A stretch of DNA of 64,000 nt from Polyangiaceae bacterium (GCA_025353725.1 JANXOF010000037.1:496001-560000), one strand, 5' to 3'. Positions 43,173-53,101 are shown, numbered from the stretch's first letter. Numbers and translations: made by a program. The notes: generated by a model not told the origin, from the letters alone.

Positions 43173-43500
43173 TGGATTCGGCTTTCTTCCTGCCGGCGCT
43201 GTCATTTGCGCTGGTATACCGACTCGGTGCACGGTGTGTGCCGTTTGCCTACGGTCGCTCCGTCGTCTGCCTCGAGCGCAAAATTCGCATGAATCGTTTG
43301 CCAACGTGCTGCACCTGGTGGATCGACCGAGCTTCAACACTGGATCGTCGACTAGGCGAGCGTTCGACCGGGCGGAGATGCAACCGTTTGCCGCACTGCT
43401 ATGAGGCCGCAGTGCAGACGGACGATGTCCGTCGCGTACGCCGCGGCCCCGCACGACCAAAATGCGATGAGTCGAGCCACACTCTGATAATCCGCGGGGT
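43173..43500. other. Divergent intergenic region, nothing recognised
   Basis: This 328-base gap separates the lipoprotein gene (minus) and the CorC/HlyC gene (plus). It must hold both promoters, but no repeat, hairpin or small gene stood out. Confidence 0.4.
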
Positions 43501-44813
43501 ATGTCCATCTTGAAAGAGGTGCTCGTTATCGTGCTGCTCACCCTGGCTAATGGCCTCTTCGCGGGTGCCGAAATCGCGATCCTCTCCGTACGCAAGACTC
43601 GCCTCCGAGCACTGGCGGAAGAAGGTAATTCTTCAGCACAAGCGCTTATGAAGATGCGCTGTCAGCCTGAGAGACTACTCGCTACGGTACAGATTGGCAT
43701 TACCGTGATCGGCGCAACAGCCGCCGCTTTCGGGGGAGTGACGCTCGGCCGCATGGTCTCCTCTGCATTCGTACGCTTCGGTCTGCGCGCCGAGCTGGCC
43801 GACGACCTTGGACTCGCGCTCGTCATCGGCCTCATCTCTTATCTCTCCCTTGTTCTGGGCGAGCTCGTGCCGAAGTCGCTCGCGTTGAGGAGCGCGGAGC
43901 GGTACGCGCTTCTCGTCGGGCGCCCGCTTCATGGACTGGCGTGGGTCGCGCGACCTGTCGTGTGGCTTCTGACGGCTAGCTCGAACGCGCTACTTCGGTT
44001 TTTCAATGACCAAACGACGTTTACGGAAGCTCGCCTCTCGAAGGAAGAACTCCAGCAGCTTGTCGATAAAGCCGCGACCGTGGGGTTTTGGATCCGCGAG
44101 CGGGCGACATCGCCTATCGCGCCCTCGAATTTGGCGACGTGACGGCTGCTGCGTTGATGGTTTCACGGCCTGATATGGTATCGATAGCGCACGACGCGTC
44201 GAGAGGCGATGTGCGCAAACTGCTCATTAAACACGAACATGCGCGCGTTCCGGTGCACGACGGCTCGCCCGAAAATATAGTGGGTTACGTGACGATGCGA
44301 GACCTTATTGTCCTGCTCGCGGTCGACGACGGGGGGTCGGTTCGCGATCACATTCTGCCCGCGTTGTTCGTGCCTGAGATGAGTAGGGCCGCGGACGTGC
44401 TCACGGAGATGCAGCTAAAACACCAACATCTAGCGCTTGTCGTAGATGAACAAGGCGCCGTCGCAGGGCTTGTAACGCTCGAAGACTTGCTCGAAGAGTT
44501 GGTGGGCGAAATTTTCTCCGATTACGAGATGCCGGTCGAGCGTTTTCGTAGACTCACTGACGGGAGCGTTATCATTCGGGGGGGCGTTTCCGTTCACGAG
44601 GCAAACCGCGAACTGGGTATTCGTCTTCCTGAAAGACCGACGTGGCTAACTGTCGCGGGTCTTGCGCTGTCACTCGCGGGCACTTTTCCCCGCGCGGGTC
44701 TGCGGTTGCCAGTGGGAGCCGGCCTCATTCTGGAAGTCGTCGAAGCGTCGGCGCGCCGTGTCGTCGCGGTGCGCGTCGAGTTCTCTCGGGCGAGCACCCA
44801 TCCTGCTACGTAA
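43501..44813 (+). pseudogene. CorC/HlyC-type membrane protein (DUF21-CBS-CorC), frameshifted
   Basis: Two frames encode one protein. The first (to about 44087) gives the DUF21 membrane region: ANGLFAGAEIAILSVRKTRLRAL, four hydrophobic stretches and LGELVPKSLALRSAERYA, up to KEELQQLVDKAATVG. The second resumes in the next frame with LDPRAGDIAYRALEFGDVTAAALMVSR, two CBS domains (LLIKHEHARVPVHDG; HLALVVDEQGAVAGLVTLEDLLEELVGEI) and a CorC_HlyC domain to the end. One missing T in GGGGTTTT at 44082-44089 would restore the frame. CorC proteins act in Mg2+ or other ion export. It is a real mutation, a homopolymer sequencing error, or (least likely) recoding. Confidence 0.8.
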
Positions 44814-44833
44814 ATCGTTCGACGACGAAGCGG

Positions 44834-45451
44834 TTACGCGAGCTTCTGCCCAGTGGCATCGAAGGCTGCGAACGGGAGCCGCCTCGCGGCGCTCGTCTCG
44901 TAGTCGCGCGCCAGCAATGTGAACACGAGCGCGTCGTCAACGGCTCCGTTCGAGAGCACAAGTCGTTCTCTTAACGTGGCTTCGTGGGTGAAGCCGAGCT
45001 TCGGTGGTACTCCCGCGCTGCTGACGTTGCTGGTCGCACATCGGATCTCTACCCAGCGCAGGTGACTTACCTCGAAAGCGGCGCGCGTAAGCCCGCCCGT
45101 GACCTCGGTGGCGACGCCTTGGCGTAGGTGGTTTGCGTGGGTCCAATAGCCGATCTCGATTCCGCCCTTACCGACGCGTGCGTGGAGACTCGCGCCGCCG
45201 AGGCAGCTGCCGTCGCCCTTTGCGAAGACTCCGAACATGCAATCGCCGCCGGCGTCAAACCACGAACGAAAGAGCCGGAGCTTGTCGACAGTCTCCGCGA
45301 AGCTTTCGGGGTGTCGGTCCGCCCAAAGCATGAAAGGGCGGAGATGCTCTCGGCTTTCGTCTTCCGCGCGCTTTGCGACGGCGGCATCCTCCGGGTTCCA
45401 ACACCGAAGGATGAGGCGCGGCGTTTCGATGCGATAGACTGTCGGCCGCAT
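44834..45451 (-). CDS. GNAT-family N-acetyltransferase (RimJ/RimL type)
   Basis: A protein of 205 residues from the ATG at 45451. The fold begins YRIETPRLILRCWNPEDAA, typical of RimJ/RimL acetyltransferases, followed by MFGVFAKGDGSCLGGASLH, the acetyl-CoA site region GYWTHANHLRQGVATEVTGGLTRAAF and VSSAGVPPKLGFTHEATLRERLV. It should transfer acetyl from acetyl-CoA to an amine; the target is unknown. It is 17 bases after the MsrA stop and on the same strand. Confidence 0.88.
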   Translation of the reverse strand: MRPTVYRIETPRLILRCWNPEDAAVAKRAEDESREHLRPFMLWADRHPESFAETVDKLRLFRSWFDAGGDCMFGVFAKGDGSCLGGASLHARVGKGGIEIGYWTHANHLRQGVATEVTGGLTRAAFEVSHLRWVEIRCATSNVSSAGVPPKLGFTHEATLRERLVLSNGAVDDALVFTLLARDYETSAARRLPFAAFDATGQKLA

Positions 45452-45468
45452 TTCAAACACACGGCCCC

Positions 45469-46122
45469 TTAGCGGGTTGTCAAGCCAACGGGACATGAAA
45501 TCCCGAGTCCGCCGAGTCCGCAATAGCCTTCCGGGTTTTTTGCGAGGTACTGCTGGTGGTACTCTTCAGCGTAGTAAAACGGGCCGACGTCGATGATCTC
45601 GGTCGTGATCGCCTCATATCCCTCCGCAGTCAACACGGTTTGATACGCGCTACGAGAGTCCTCGGCCGCGGCACGTTGCTCGGTATCATACACGTACACG
45701 CCGGAGCGGTACTGCGTGCCTGCATCGTTGCCCTGACGCATTCCTTGCGTCGGATTGTGGTTTTCCCAAAACGCCTTCAACAGCGCTTCGTAAGAGGTTA
45801 CGGCGGGATCGTAAACGACACGAACGACCTCGTTGTGTCCGGTGCGGCCTGAGCACACTTCGCGGTACGACGCGTTCGGTGTCTGGCCACCCGAATAGCC
45901 GACCTGCGTGCTGTAAACGCCCGGGAGCTGCCAAAACACTTTTTCGGCGCCCCAAAAACACCCCAATCCGAACATCGCCAGTTTCATCCCCTCGGGGAAC
46001 GGCTCGCGCATCCGCGCGTTCGGTCCGAGTACGATATGTTTTTCGGCGACCACGATGGGGTCGCTCCGCCCAGGAAGAGCGCTACCGTTACCGCTATTCT
46101 TGAAGTCACCTAAGAAACCCAT
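45469..46122 (-). CDS. msrA: Peptide methionine-S-sulfoxide reductase MsrA
   Basis: A protein of 217 residues that reduces methionine-S-sulfoxide in proteins, repairing oxidative damage. The catalytic Cys55 lies in [20 protein letters not shown], followed by [54 protein letters not shown] and the C-terminal [29 protein letters not shown] with resolving cysteines. A GAGGAGG ribosome site sets the ATG at 46122. A longer in-frame reading to 46296 lacks family similarity. No signal peptide is evident. Confidence 0.96.
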   Translation of the reverse strand: MGFLGDFKNSGNGSALPGRSDPIVVAEKHIVLGPNARMREPFPEGMKLAMFGLGCFWGAEKVFWQLPGVYSTQVGYSGGQTPNASYREVCSGRTGHNEVVRVVYDPAVTSYEALLKAFWENHNPTQGMRQGNDAGTQYRSGVYVYDTEQRAAAEDSRSAYQTVLTAEGYEAITTEIIDVGPFYYAEEYHQQYLAKNPEGYCGLGGLGISCPVGLTTR

Positions 46123-46162
46123 GATGTCCTCCTCAAGTCTGTGAAACGTGTAGAGACTTTTA

Positions 46163-47008
46163 CTACTCGCCAATACGAAACTGGACGCCAAACCCGCCGC
46201 CGAAGACGAATGACTCGTTGCTGTTGACGTTGACGCGAGGCGCGAGAAGCATCCACTTGAGGTCGACCGACGACGCGACTTGCCAGCCCAGTCCAAAACC
46301 GAGGAGAAGGTCGTCGCGCGAGGAGACAGGTCCGCCAGGGTCGACGTGACGGAGGCCTACCATCGGACCGAGCCATACCTTGTTCGACGCCTGAAACCAG
46401 AAGTAGGCGGGCACGCTAATGACGGTCGAGGCGGGCGACGTAAAGATCACGGGAAGGTAAAGTCCAGTGTCGATGCGGAGAAAGTCTGCCACGTGGAACG
46501 CGAGCGGCACGCCAAAAAGAATCCCGGCCCGCGTCGCCGTCTCGATGGGAAGGTAGAGCCGCCCGTCAAGCCCGACCTCGACGACACGGCCTCGGTACGC
46601 TCCCCATCGCACGCGTAACTCGGGGTTGGCGACGGTCTCAAAACCCGTACCGTATGTCTCCGTTGCAAGCGTCCGCCCGACCTGGTCCGCCTTGAGGAAC
46701 CTCGCGTCGTCGCCGAGGCGGATGCCCGTGCGGAGCCCCAACTCGACGGAAGATGTAATCCCCAACGCGCCTTCGAGGTTCAGGCCCGCGCCCGTCAGGT
46801 TGAGGCCGCCTGCGCGCGAGTGAGCCACTCCGATGCCGACGTCCCCTCCGAACACGAGACGCGGAAGCGTGAGCGGACGGTCGACGTAACGGGGCGCCGC
46901 AGAAGCTGAGCTCGCCCACGTGAAAACGAAAAGCAGAACGGGCAACGCGTTCGCCCGAGCGACGACGGCGGCGCGGACCGAGTGAATTAAGCGAACGAGG
47001 CTTGCCAT
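46163..47008 (-). CDS. Hypothetical outer-membrane beta-barrel-like protein
   Basis: A protein of 281 residues from the ATG at 47008. The signal peptide ends SSASAAP. Alternating hydrophobic strands run through the mature chain ([74 protein letters not shown]) and it ends with an aromatic-free strand FGVQFRIGE. The pattern fits an outer-membrane barrel of unknown function. It lies between the MsrA gene and the kinase gene on the same strand. Confidence 0.72.
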   Translation of the reverse strand: MASLVRLIHSVRAAVVARANALPVLLFVFTWASSASAAPRYVDRPLTLPRLVFGGDVGIGVAHSRAGGLNLTGAGLNLEGALGITSSVELGLRTGIRLGDDARFLKADQVGRTLATETYGTGFETVANPELRVRWGAYRGRVVEVGLDGRLYLPIETATRAGILFGVPLAFHVADFLRIDTGLYLPVIFTSPASTVISVPAYFWFQASNKVWLGPMVGLRHVDPGGPVSSRDDLLLGFGLGWQVASSVDLKWMLLAPRVNVNSNESFVFGGGFGVQFRIGE

Positions 47009-47041
47009 GGGCGCATCTTCGCATGATCTACGCAACCGGTA

Positions 47042-48907
47042 TCACTTCGCGGCGGCTCGAGTCTCCACCGCCGCGATGCTTTCGTCGAGGATGCTGTCTT
47101 TGCGTAGACATGCCCAGCAATCGCGCCGCGTCCAACCGCCGCATCCGGTCGTTTGTTTCAAAAGCTTGAGCTGTGTCAACACGCGCGCGTCCCCGCTCTC
47201 TCGGGCTCGCGCGAGTAAATCCCGTTTACCGGAGCACAAAGAAGCCGCCTTCATGTCGAGCGCGATCAACGCCGCTGGCGAAGCATGTTCGCGGACGTCG
47301 ACCTTCGCGAGGGCTTTCGACGCGCGCGCGCGCAGCTCCCGCCCGCCCGAAACACTCGTCTTGGCGGAGAGTTCGATGAGGACGTCGACGCCTTTCTCTC
47401 CTAGCGGTCCTTCGAGGAGCGCGAACGCGTCGTTGTCGGCGCCGCCCTGGCCGGCCGCCGCGGCGACGACGACGACCTGCAGAACGTCGTCGCGCAACAT
47501 GGCGCCCGGGCTCGCAGCAAGGACCGCGCGAACCGCGCGCAGCGCGTCGGCGCTTTTTCCGGCGGCGGCGTAGGCTACGGCAAGCGTAGAGAGAAGAGAT
47601 GCGTCGCGCGGGAAGCTGTTCGACAGGTCCTCGAGCGCTTCCGGACCGAGCGCAGCCGCGGCGCTCACCAGTTCGGGCGACGCGACGGTGTGCACGCTCT
47701 GCGTGCCACTCTCCAGTTCGTCAGTGACAGCGCCCGCACCAGAACCGCCGCGCGAACGCAGACCTGAAACCACCATCACGAGGACGAATCCGAGCGGTGC
47801 AGCCGCGGCCATTCCGACGAGCGCCGGGCGTGGAAGTCGTAGAACCTTTTCAACGAACCTGCGAAGGGGTGAATCGATGTGTAAGAACCTCGGCGCGTTC
47901 GGGAGCTGCCCGCCGCTCGGGACTGGCTGAGAAGGAATCGCGCTGGGCGAAGCGCCTACGTCGATGGCGTGGGCCGTAGCCGCGACGTCGATAGCTTCGA
48001 TGAGCGCGCGCGAGGTTGGGTAACGCTTCTTTGAGTCCTTTTCGAGCAAGCACCGTGCGATCGCCTCGACTTGCGCGGGGATATCGCGGTTCGGCGCGCG
48101 CTCTCTCATCGTCGGGACAGGGGCGACGACATGATACGAAATCATGGCCATTCGATCGGGGGTCTCGAACGGGTGTTTGCCCGTAAGCATCTCGTAGAAC
48201 ATCACGCCGAGGCCATAGAGATCGGTTGCTGGTGTGATGGCCTCTCCCAGCGCTTGTTCGGGCGCCATGTATTCCGGAGTTCCGAGAATCGTACCGATTC
48301 GCGTAAGCTGCTGAGGGGCACCCCCGTTGCGTTTGGCGATGGCTTCGGCAGCTTGTTGGGCGGCGCCTTCGAGGACCTTGGCGATCCCAAAGTCGAGTAC
48401 TTTGACAAAGTCTGGCTCGTCGGCCTTCTTCACGAGCATGACGTTCTCGGGTTTGAGATCGCGGTGCACGATACCGGCTTCGTGCGCGCATTCGATGGCT
48501 CGCGCTACTTGCCTTGTAATTCGCAGACTGCGTGCGACCGAAAGAGGCGCGTCTTTTTCGAGAAGTACGTCGCGCAGGCTGGTGCCCTCGACGTACTCGA
48601 GGACGAGAAACAGAACTCCGTCGTCGGTCTTTCCGAAGTCCGTCGCGCCCGCGACATTCGGGTGGACAATGTGGGCGGCGGCCATCGCCTCGCGCTCGAA
48701 CCGCGCGGCCACCTCGGCATCTTCGCTCAGTTCTTGGTGTAGGAGCTTGAGCGCCACGAGCTTGTTCATTTGCGTGTGCTCGGCGAGATACACCGCACCC
48801 ATGCCTCCTTCGCCGAGGAGCCGCTGAATCAGATAGCGACCGGCGATCACCTGGCCGAGGCGATTCACCGGTTCCGCCGCGGGCTCTGCCGTTTCGGTTG
48901 GGTTCAC
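47042..48907 (-). CDS. Serine/threonine protein kinase, transmembrane, with C-terminal helical repeat region
   Basis: A protein of 621 residues from a GTG at 48907. The kinase domain (about 20-285) has LLGEGGMGAVYLAEH, the ATP lysine in LVALKLLH, the canonical loop IVHRDLKPENVML, DFGIAKVLEG and LGTPEYMAPEQALG. After a Pro/Ser linker a membrane helix (LVGMAAAAPLGFVLVMVVSGL) near residue 375 leads to an extracytoplasmic region of helical repeats (DALRAVRAVLAASPGAML) and a late Cys-containing segment (TTGCGGWTRRDCWACLRKD). Unlike the other two kinases in the window, it retains Lys in the catalytic loop. Confidence 0.92.
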   Translation of the reverse strand: MNPTETAEPAAEPVNRLGQVIAGRYLIQRLLGEGGMGAVYLAEHTQMNKLVALKLLHQELSEDAEVAARFEREAMAAAHIVHPNVAGATDFGKTDDGVLFLVLEYVEGTSLRDVLLEKDAPLSVARSLRITRQVARAIECAHEAGIVHRDLKPENVMLVKKADEPDFVKVLDFGIAKVLEGAAQQAAEAIAKRNGGAPQQLTRIGTILGTPEYMAPEQALGEAITPATDLYGLGVMFYEMLTGKHPFETPDRMAMISYHVVAPVPTMRERAPNRDIPAQVEAIARCLLEKDSKKRYPTSRALIEAIDVAATAHAIDVGASPSAIPSQPVPSGGQLPNAPRFLHIDSPLRRFVEKVLRLPRPALVGMAAAAPLGFVLVMVVSGLRSRGGSGAGAVTDELESGTQSVHTVASPELVSAAAALGPEALEDLSNSFPRDASLLSTLAVAYAAAGKSADALRAVRAVLAASPGAMLRDDVLQVVVVAAAAGQGGADNDAFALLEGPLGEKGVDVLIELSAKTSVSGGRELRARASKALAKVDVREHASPAALIALDMKAASLCSGKRDLLARARESGDARVLTQLKLLKQTTGCGGWTRRDCWACLRKDSILDESIAAVETRAAAK

Positions 48908-49481
48908 GCCTCTCGCAGACTACGCGTACGAATCACGCCGGGCAACGCTCAGGTGAAACGCGCATCGGCGCGCGGGCGCGCGGGTCATAGAGGCGACTTG
49001 GCGCGGTCTACGTTCCTAGTGCGAAAACTTCGAGGGAATCGAAGACGCCCTCTATCGTACTCGCGGTCGACGTAGGGTTCTAGTTCTCCTGGCCATACCC
49101 CGCCCTAACGAGTACCCAACTGGAAGGGTTGTCCCACTTCGCTCCAAAAACGTCAGTCGGCGAGCCCCGCGTAGCGCCTCGCAGAACGCTGAGAAAATGG
49201 GTCCAGCTAGTCTCTATTTGAAACTTCGTTGACGAGAAGGTTGTGGACGGCGTTCGGGCGGCCCAAGAGGTCCAAGCGCTTCCCGTCATTCCCTGCGAAG
49301 AGAAAGTAGTGGTGTTGCCGAGTTTATTAATTGGACCCACGACAGTTCTTAAGGTGCCTTGACCTGGGTTGGACAAACTTGCGCGCTGTCCCTGGGGCGC
49401 GCCGCAGATACACCTGATACGTGCGTCTTTGCGTCGAACTCCCCCCGACAATACGAACGCGATGTCGCGATGTTGCCATCC
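48908..49481. other. Region without a supported gene, between the kinase and the rhodopsin remnant
   Basis: Nothing recognised. A minus-strand open frame (49080-49451, 123 residues) ends with FGAKWDNPSSWVLVRAGYGQEN and is not similar to any family I know. It starts right after the rhodopsin remnant, on the same strand, where helices D-G would be expected, so it may be replacement or decayed DNA. Confidence 0.35.
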
Positions 49482-49907
49482 TCAGGCGTCGTCAAAGGAT
49501 GCAGAGAAGCGTATCCCGAAGTCTGCGACGCGCAAGGACCCGCAAGACATCGGGCCGCGGACGCCCCTTTTCAGATTCAGCACTGCGACGAGCTCTGCAC
49601 AAAGAAGAGGTACGGTGAGCAGCCAGTCCACGTAGCGGTAAGCGTCGTTAAAAGGCACGCCTGTGGGCTTGTACAGATTTCCTTCCGCGTGGAACGACGC
49701 GCCCCATCCATTGAAGATTCGAAAGTAGTGGTATCCTGCAATCAAGACCACCAAGCTCGACATGATCATCGCCGGCCGGTAGGAGAGCGCAAGCTGTCGT
49801 CGCGCGAGTACAAAAAACACGAAAGACGCCAACATCGCAGCGATCGCGAGCGACAATATATTGTAGACCGAGTGATATTAGCCTTCGGTTAGGTCCACGA
49901 GATACAT
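49482..49907 (-). pseudogene. Truncated microbial rhodopsin gene (proteorhodopsin/xanthorhodopsin-like)
   Basis: Behind an AAGGAG ribosome site the ATG at 49907 opens MYLVDLTEG, then a TAA at 49880-49878 where related proteins have Gln. Reading through gives helix A (SLAIAAMLASFVFFVLARR), helix B (MIMSSLVVLIAGYHYFRIFNGW) and helix C, FNDAYRYVDWLLTVPLLCAELVAVLNL. Numbering from the ATG, Asp94 (proton acceptor) and Glu105 (donor) and the helix-B His are intact; Leu at the tuning position suggests green absorption. After helix C the similarity stops; helices D-G, with the Lys that binds retinal, are absent. It diverges from the carotenoid oxygenase gene at 50096. A light-driven proton pump is inferred for the ancestor. 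Confidence 0.85.
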
Positions 49908-50095
49908 GGTTGGCTCCTTCGGCTGTTATGCGCTGTCGAGACTCGTGTAAGAAGTTTTTAGGGCACGTCAACGAGTGCGCCCCCGACACTCGTCCGATAT
50001 CTACCTGATCAACCGCCCGATAGTCGCCCGAACAAACGTGGGGTCGCAGCTCGCGACTCTTGCCACGCCGCCCGGATGCCCCATAGGTTGCGCTC

Positions 50096-51550
50096 ATGCC
50101 GGAAGCCTCGAACCGTATGGGGAGCTACCTGCGCTCGAATGACTCGGTCCGGGATGAGCTGGATACCGTACTTCGCGTCGGTGAAGGCGCGCTGCCAGAT
50201 CGGCTACGCGGCGTGCTCTATCGAAACGGACCGGGTAAGGTGGAGGTTTTTGGCACGAAATATTCGCATCCGTTCGACGGAGACGGGATGGTTGCTCGGT
50301 TCGCTTTCGACGGTCACGCCGTCCGTTATCGCAATCGGTTCGTGCGCACGGACGAGTACGTCGCCGAGGAGAGGGCGCGGCGTATGCTCTACCGCAGCTT
50401 CGGCACGAACCTGCCCGGCGGGGTGATTCGCAACTTTCTGCGACTCCGCTTCAAGAATGCAGCGAATACGAGCGTCATTCTTCACGGGGGGAAGCTCCTC
50501 GCGCTCTGGGAGGGAGGTCTACCCCATCGGTTGGACCCGGTTACGCTCGACACTCTTGGTCGCTACGACTTCGACGGGGCACTCGCGAATCGAACAGGGC
50601 GGTTAAGTCGATGGATGTCGCCGGACCTTCCTTTCTCAGCGCATCCGAAGCTCGACCTTGATTCTGGTGAGCTCGTAAACTTTGGTACTTTGATGGGAGC
50701 TAAAAATCGCCTCGTATCGTACCGAGTGCGAAGGGACGGCGTGATGAGCGCGCCGTCTTTCACCAACCTCGAGAGTCTCTGCTTCGTGCACGACTTTGTG
50801 CTTACTAAGCACTATTGCGTTTATTTTCTCTCTGCGGTTTCATTTCGCGTTGGAGCCACGCTCGCCGGTCTCGCGACTCCGGTAGGCTCACTTTCTGGCG
50901 CGAGCGACGCGGCGGCTTCGATTCTCGTCGTGCCGAGAGACGGGCGCTCTTCGTTCGCAGTCCCGGCCGCGCCGGGTTTCGTCTTCCATTTTGCCAATGG
51001 CTACGAAGACGCGCGCGGGTTCGTGGTTCTCGACGGAATGCGTATGCCGTCACTCCCATCGGCGTCCGACGTTCAAAAACTCCTCGACGGAGAGGACGTC
51101 AATATTCCTTCCGCGACGCCAACACGGTACCTCGTTGATCCCGTCGGTCGAACCGTGTCCGAGACGGCGCTTACCTCTACTCCAGCTGACTTGCCAACGA
51201 TCGATCCGCGCTTTGTAGGTCGCCAAAATCGGCATTTCTGGGCTGTAGCGGGTGAAGCCGGCAACGCATCACCGCTCGCACATCGTATCCTTCACTTCGA
51301 TCACGAGGGGCCGCACGCCGAGCGCGATTTTGGCGTCGATTTTCCAGGCGAGCCTCTTTTCGTGCCCACATCGCCCGATGCGAAGGAAGGAGAAGGCTGG
51401 ATTCTCTCTCTCGTGTACCGCGTCGAGGCCCACCGCTCGGACCTTTACATCCTTCGGGCAAGTGACCTCGCCACCGAATGCCGCGTCGAGCTCCCGCACC
51501 ACAACCCCCCTGGCTTTCATGGCGTCTGGTGCCCTTCGCTCGCGAGCTGA
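50096..51550 (+). CDS. Carotenoid oxygenase (RPE65/CCD family), probable retinal-forming enzyme
   Basis: A cytoplasmic non-haem iron dioxygenase of 484 residues. The family start GVLYRNGPGKVEVFGTKYSHPFDGDGMV is present, and all four iron-binding histidines can be placed: His183 (FSAHPKLD), His232 (FVHDFVLT), His298 (FVFHFANGYE) and His475 (GFHGVW). The family cleaves carotenoids or apocarotenoids; bacterial members beside rhodopsin genes make retinal. The broken rhodopsin is 188 bases away and divergent, so the pair probably once formed a retinal-rhodopsin unit. No lycopene cyclase or other carotenoid gene is in the window, so the substrate must come from elsewhere. Confidence 0.92.
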   Translation: MPEASNRMGSYLRSNDSVRDELDTVLRVGEGALPDRLRGVLYRNGPGKVEVFGTKYSHPFDGDGMVARFAFDGHAVRYRNRFVRTDEYVAEERARRMLYRSFGTNLPGGVIRNFLRLRFKNAANTSVILHGGKLLALWEGGLPHRLDPVTLDTLGRYDFDGALANRTGRLSRWMSPDLPFSAHPKLDLDSGELVNFGTLMGAKNRLVSYRVRRDGVMSAPSFTNLESLCFVHDFVLTKHYCVYFLSAVSFRVGATLAGLATPVGSLSGASDAAASILVVPRDGRSSFAVPAAPGFVFHFANGYEDARGFVVLDGMRMPSLPSASDVQKLLDGEDVNIPSATPTRYLVDPVGRTVSETALTSTPADLPTIDPRFVGRQNRHFWAVAGEAGNASPLAHRILHFDHEGPHAERDFGVDFPGEPLFVPTSPDAKEGEGWILSLVYRVEAHRSDLYILRASDLATECRVELPHHNPPGFHGVWCPSLAS

Positions 51551-51654
51551 GGACAGATTGTTCAACGAGGCTCTCGAGCTGCGCGCCGTCTAAGCCTGAG
51601 TCGAAGTTGTCGCACCTATTCTATGGCTGTCGACCACGGTTATCGAGTTCGGGT

Positions 51655-53094
51655 TTAGCGCTTCGTCACACGTCCAGGTTGACCCGCTGCCGCCCCCCAC
51701 GCGTCGTTTGCTCGACCGGTAGTCTTCAGCACCCCGCTCGCTCCTCCTTTCGCCGCGTACGTGCCCACACTTCGCGCCGCCGAATCGATCCAGATCACTC
51801 CACCTCCGCCACCTCCGCCCGGACCGTTGCTTTCCGTAGTGCTCAGGGAGTCGCCTCCGTTACCTCCGTTCGCTTTTGCGTCGCCGAGTGCGACGGTCGT
51901 TGCGCGCAGGACGATGAGCCCACCAGCTCCGCCGCCGCCGCCGGCTGACGCCGAGTTCGAGAACCCCGGGCCTCCGCTGACGTCGATGGAGAGCGACTCT
52001 TCAATTTGCGAAGCTCGCACGAACACGACGCCTCCTCCGGCGCCTCCGCTTGGTAGGGGGTCTCCGTCGTCTGCTTCTCCTGCCCCTCCGCCTCCGCCCA
52101 TCAAAAGCCTCAACGCCGGGCCGTAGTCATCCAACGCGGCACCGCCTCTTCCGGAGGGCTCGGCCCGGCCCATTTTCTTGTCAACGCTATCCTTGCTCCA
52201 CGTTCGGCCACCTAAGCCCCCGGCGCCCCCGTGTCCGCCTCCGCCGCCCCCTGCGTTGATACAGGCGCCGCCCCCTCCGCCGCTTCCGAAGCACGGAGCC
52301 CCCAGGCTCCCTGACTCGCCGAAGATGCCTTCGCCTTTCTGCGTGTACCCTACGACGGTGGCGATTTGATTCTCTCCACCACAATTCGAAGTATCCTTAG
52401 CGAGTCGCAGCGTTCCGGCGCCTCCGGCGAATCCGGCTTGGTCGGCGACAAAAGCGCCGTTCCCTCGCACGGCTCCCGTAGCCAACAAGGCGACAATACC
52501 GCCTTTTCTACCGTCCCAAGGGTCGGCTTCGACGTCGCCTTCGATTGATACATTCGTGTATTCGGGTACCCTCACGAGTTGGGTTCGACCCGAGTACGCG
52601 CTGGAGAGCGCGGCGCCGACGACAACCACTTTTCCATCAATGCTCGACACGCGCGCGAGTTCGTAGCGTCCGGCTCCAGCGAATGCGGCGAGCCCCATGG
52701 AAGGAACGCACGCCGCCCTCGGTGAGTTTCCCGCAGCCTGCCAAATCATCACGAGATCGCCTGCGCCCAAGCCTGAGACGCCGGGAGCCGTCTCCAAAGT
52801 AATGCGCAACGCGCCTCGTTCGAGCGGCGCACTGACGGCGAAGTACGTATTAATACGACCTTTCGCGCCTTGAGCGCGCACGAACGGTCCGTCATGGCCG
52901 TTCCCATTGCCGAACGCATCCGCAGGCGCCGGGGAGGGGACGTTGGGGGCTGCGTCAAAGTCATCGCCCGCATCGGTGTTTAAAGGGCGAACTGCATTCA
53001 CGTCTGCGTTGGAGGCGCCAAACGGCGTACACATCGTCACGCTGCAGAGCGCCACGGCGGTCGCAACCCACGCGGCGCAAAAGGGCAACCTCAC
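51655..53094 (-). CDS. Glycine-rich exported surface protein
   Basis: A protein of 479 residues with an exported start (LCSVTMCTPFG; a Cys could be lipidated). Beta-strand-rich sequence fills the first 220 residues (YFAVSAPLERGALRITLETAP, GKVVVVGAALSS). The second half has Gly-rich loops (GSGGGGGACINAGGGGGGHGGAGG, MGGGGGAGEAD) between strands (GGVVFVRASQIEESLSIDVSGG). The arrangement resembles Gly-rich myxobacterial cell-surface proteins such as AgmC-type, but the link is tentative. It is the only gene between the carotenoid oxygenase and the possible remnant at 53102. Confidence 0.7.
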   Translation of the reverse strand: MRLPFCAAWVATAVALCSVTMCTPFGASNADVNAVRPLNTDAGDDFDAAPNVPSPAPADAFGNGNGHDGPFVRAQGAKGRINTYFAVSAPLERGALRITLETAPGVSGLGAGDLVMIWQAAGNSPRAACVPSMGLAAFAGAGRYELARVSSIDGKVVVVGAALSSAYSGRTQLVRVPEYTNVSIEGDVEADPWDGRKGGIVALLATGAVRGNGAFVADQAGFAGGAGTLRLAKDTSNCGGENQIATVVGYTQKGEGIFGESGSLGAPCFGSGGGGGACINAGGGGGGHGGAGGLGGRTWSKDSVDKKMGRAEPSGRGGAALDDYGPALRLLMGGGGGAGEADDGDPLPSGGAGGGVVFVRASQIEESLSIDVSGGPGFSNSASAGGGGGAGGLIVLRATTVALGDAKANGGNGGDSLSTTESNGPGGGGGGGVIWIDSAARSVGTYAAKGGASGVLKTTGRANDAWGAAAGQPGRVTKR

Positions 53095-53101
53095 TCTAGT
53101 A

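Noticed and set aside
44082-44089. Programmed ribosomal frameshift in the CorC/HlyC gene
   Set aside because: GGGGTTTT is slippery but has no clear downstream stem-loop and such recoding is not known for this family; mutation or sequencing error is more likely.
49080-49451. Continuation of the rhodopsin (helices D-G) in another frame
   Set aside because: I checked the downstream minus-strand sequence: no hydrophobic helix series and no retinal-Lys helix G pattern is present.
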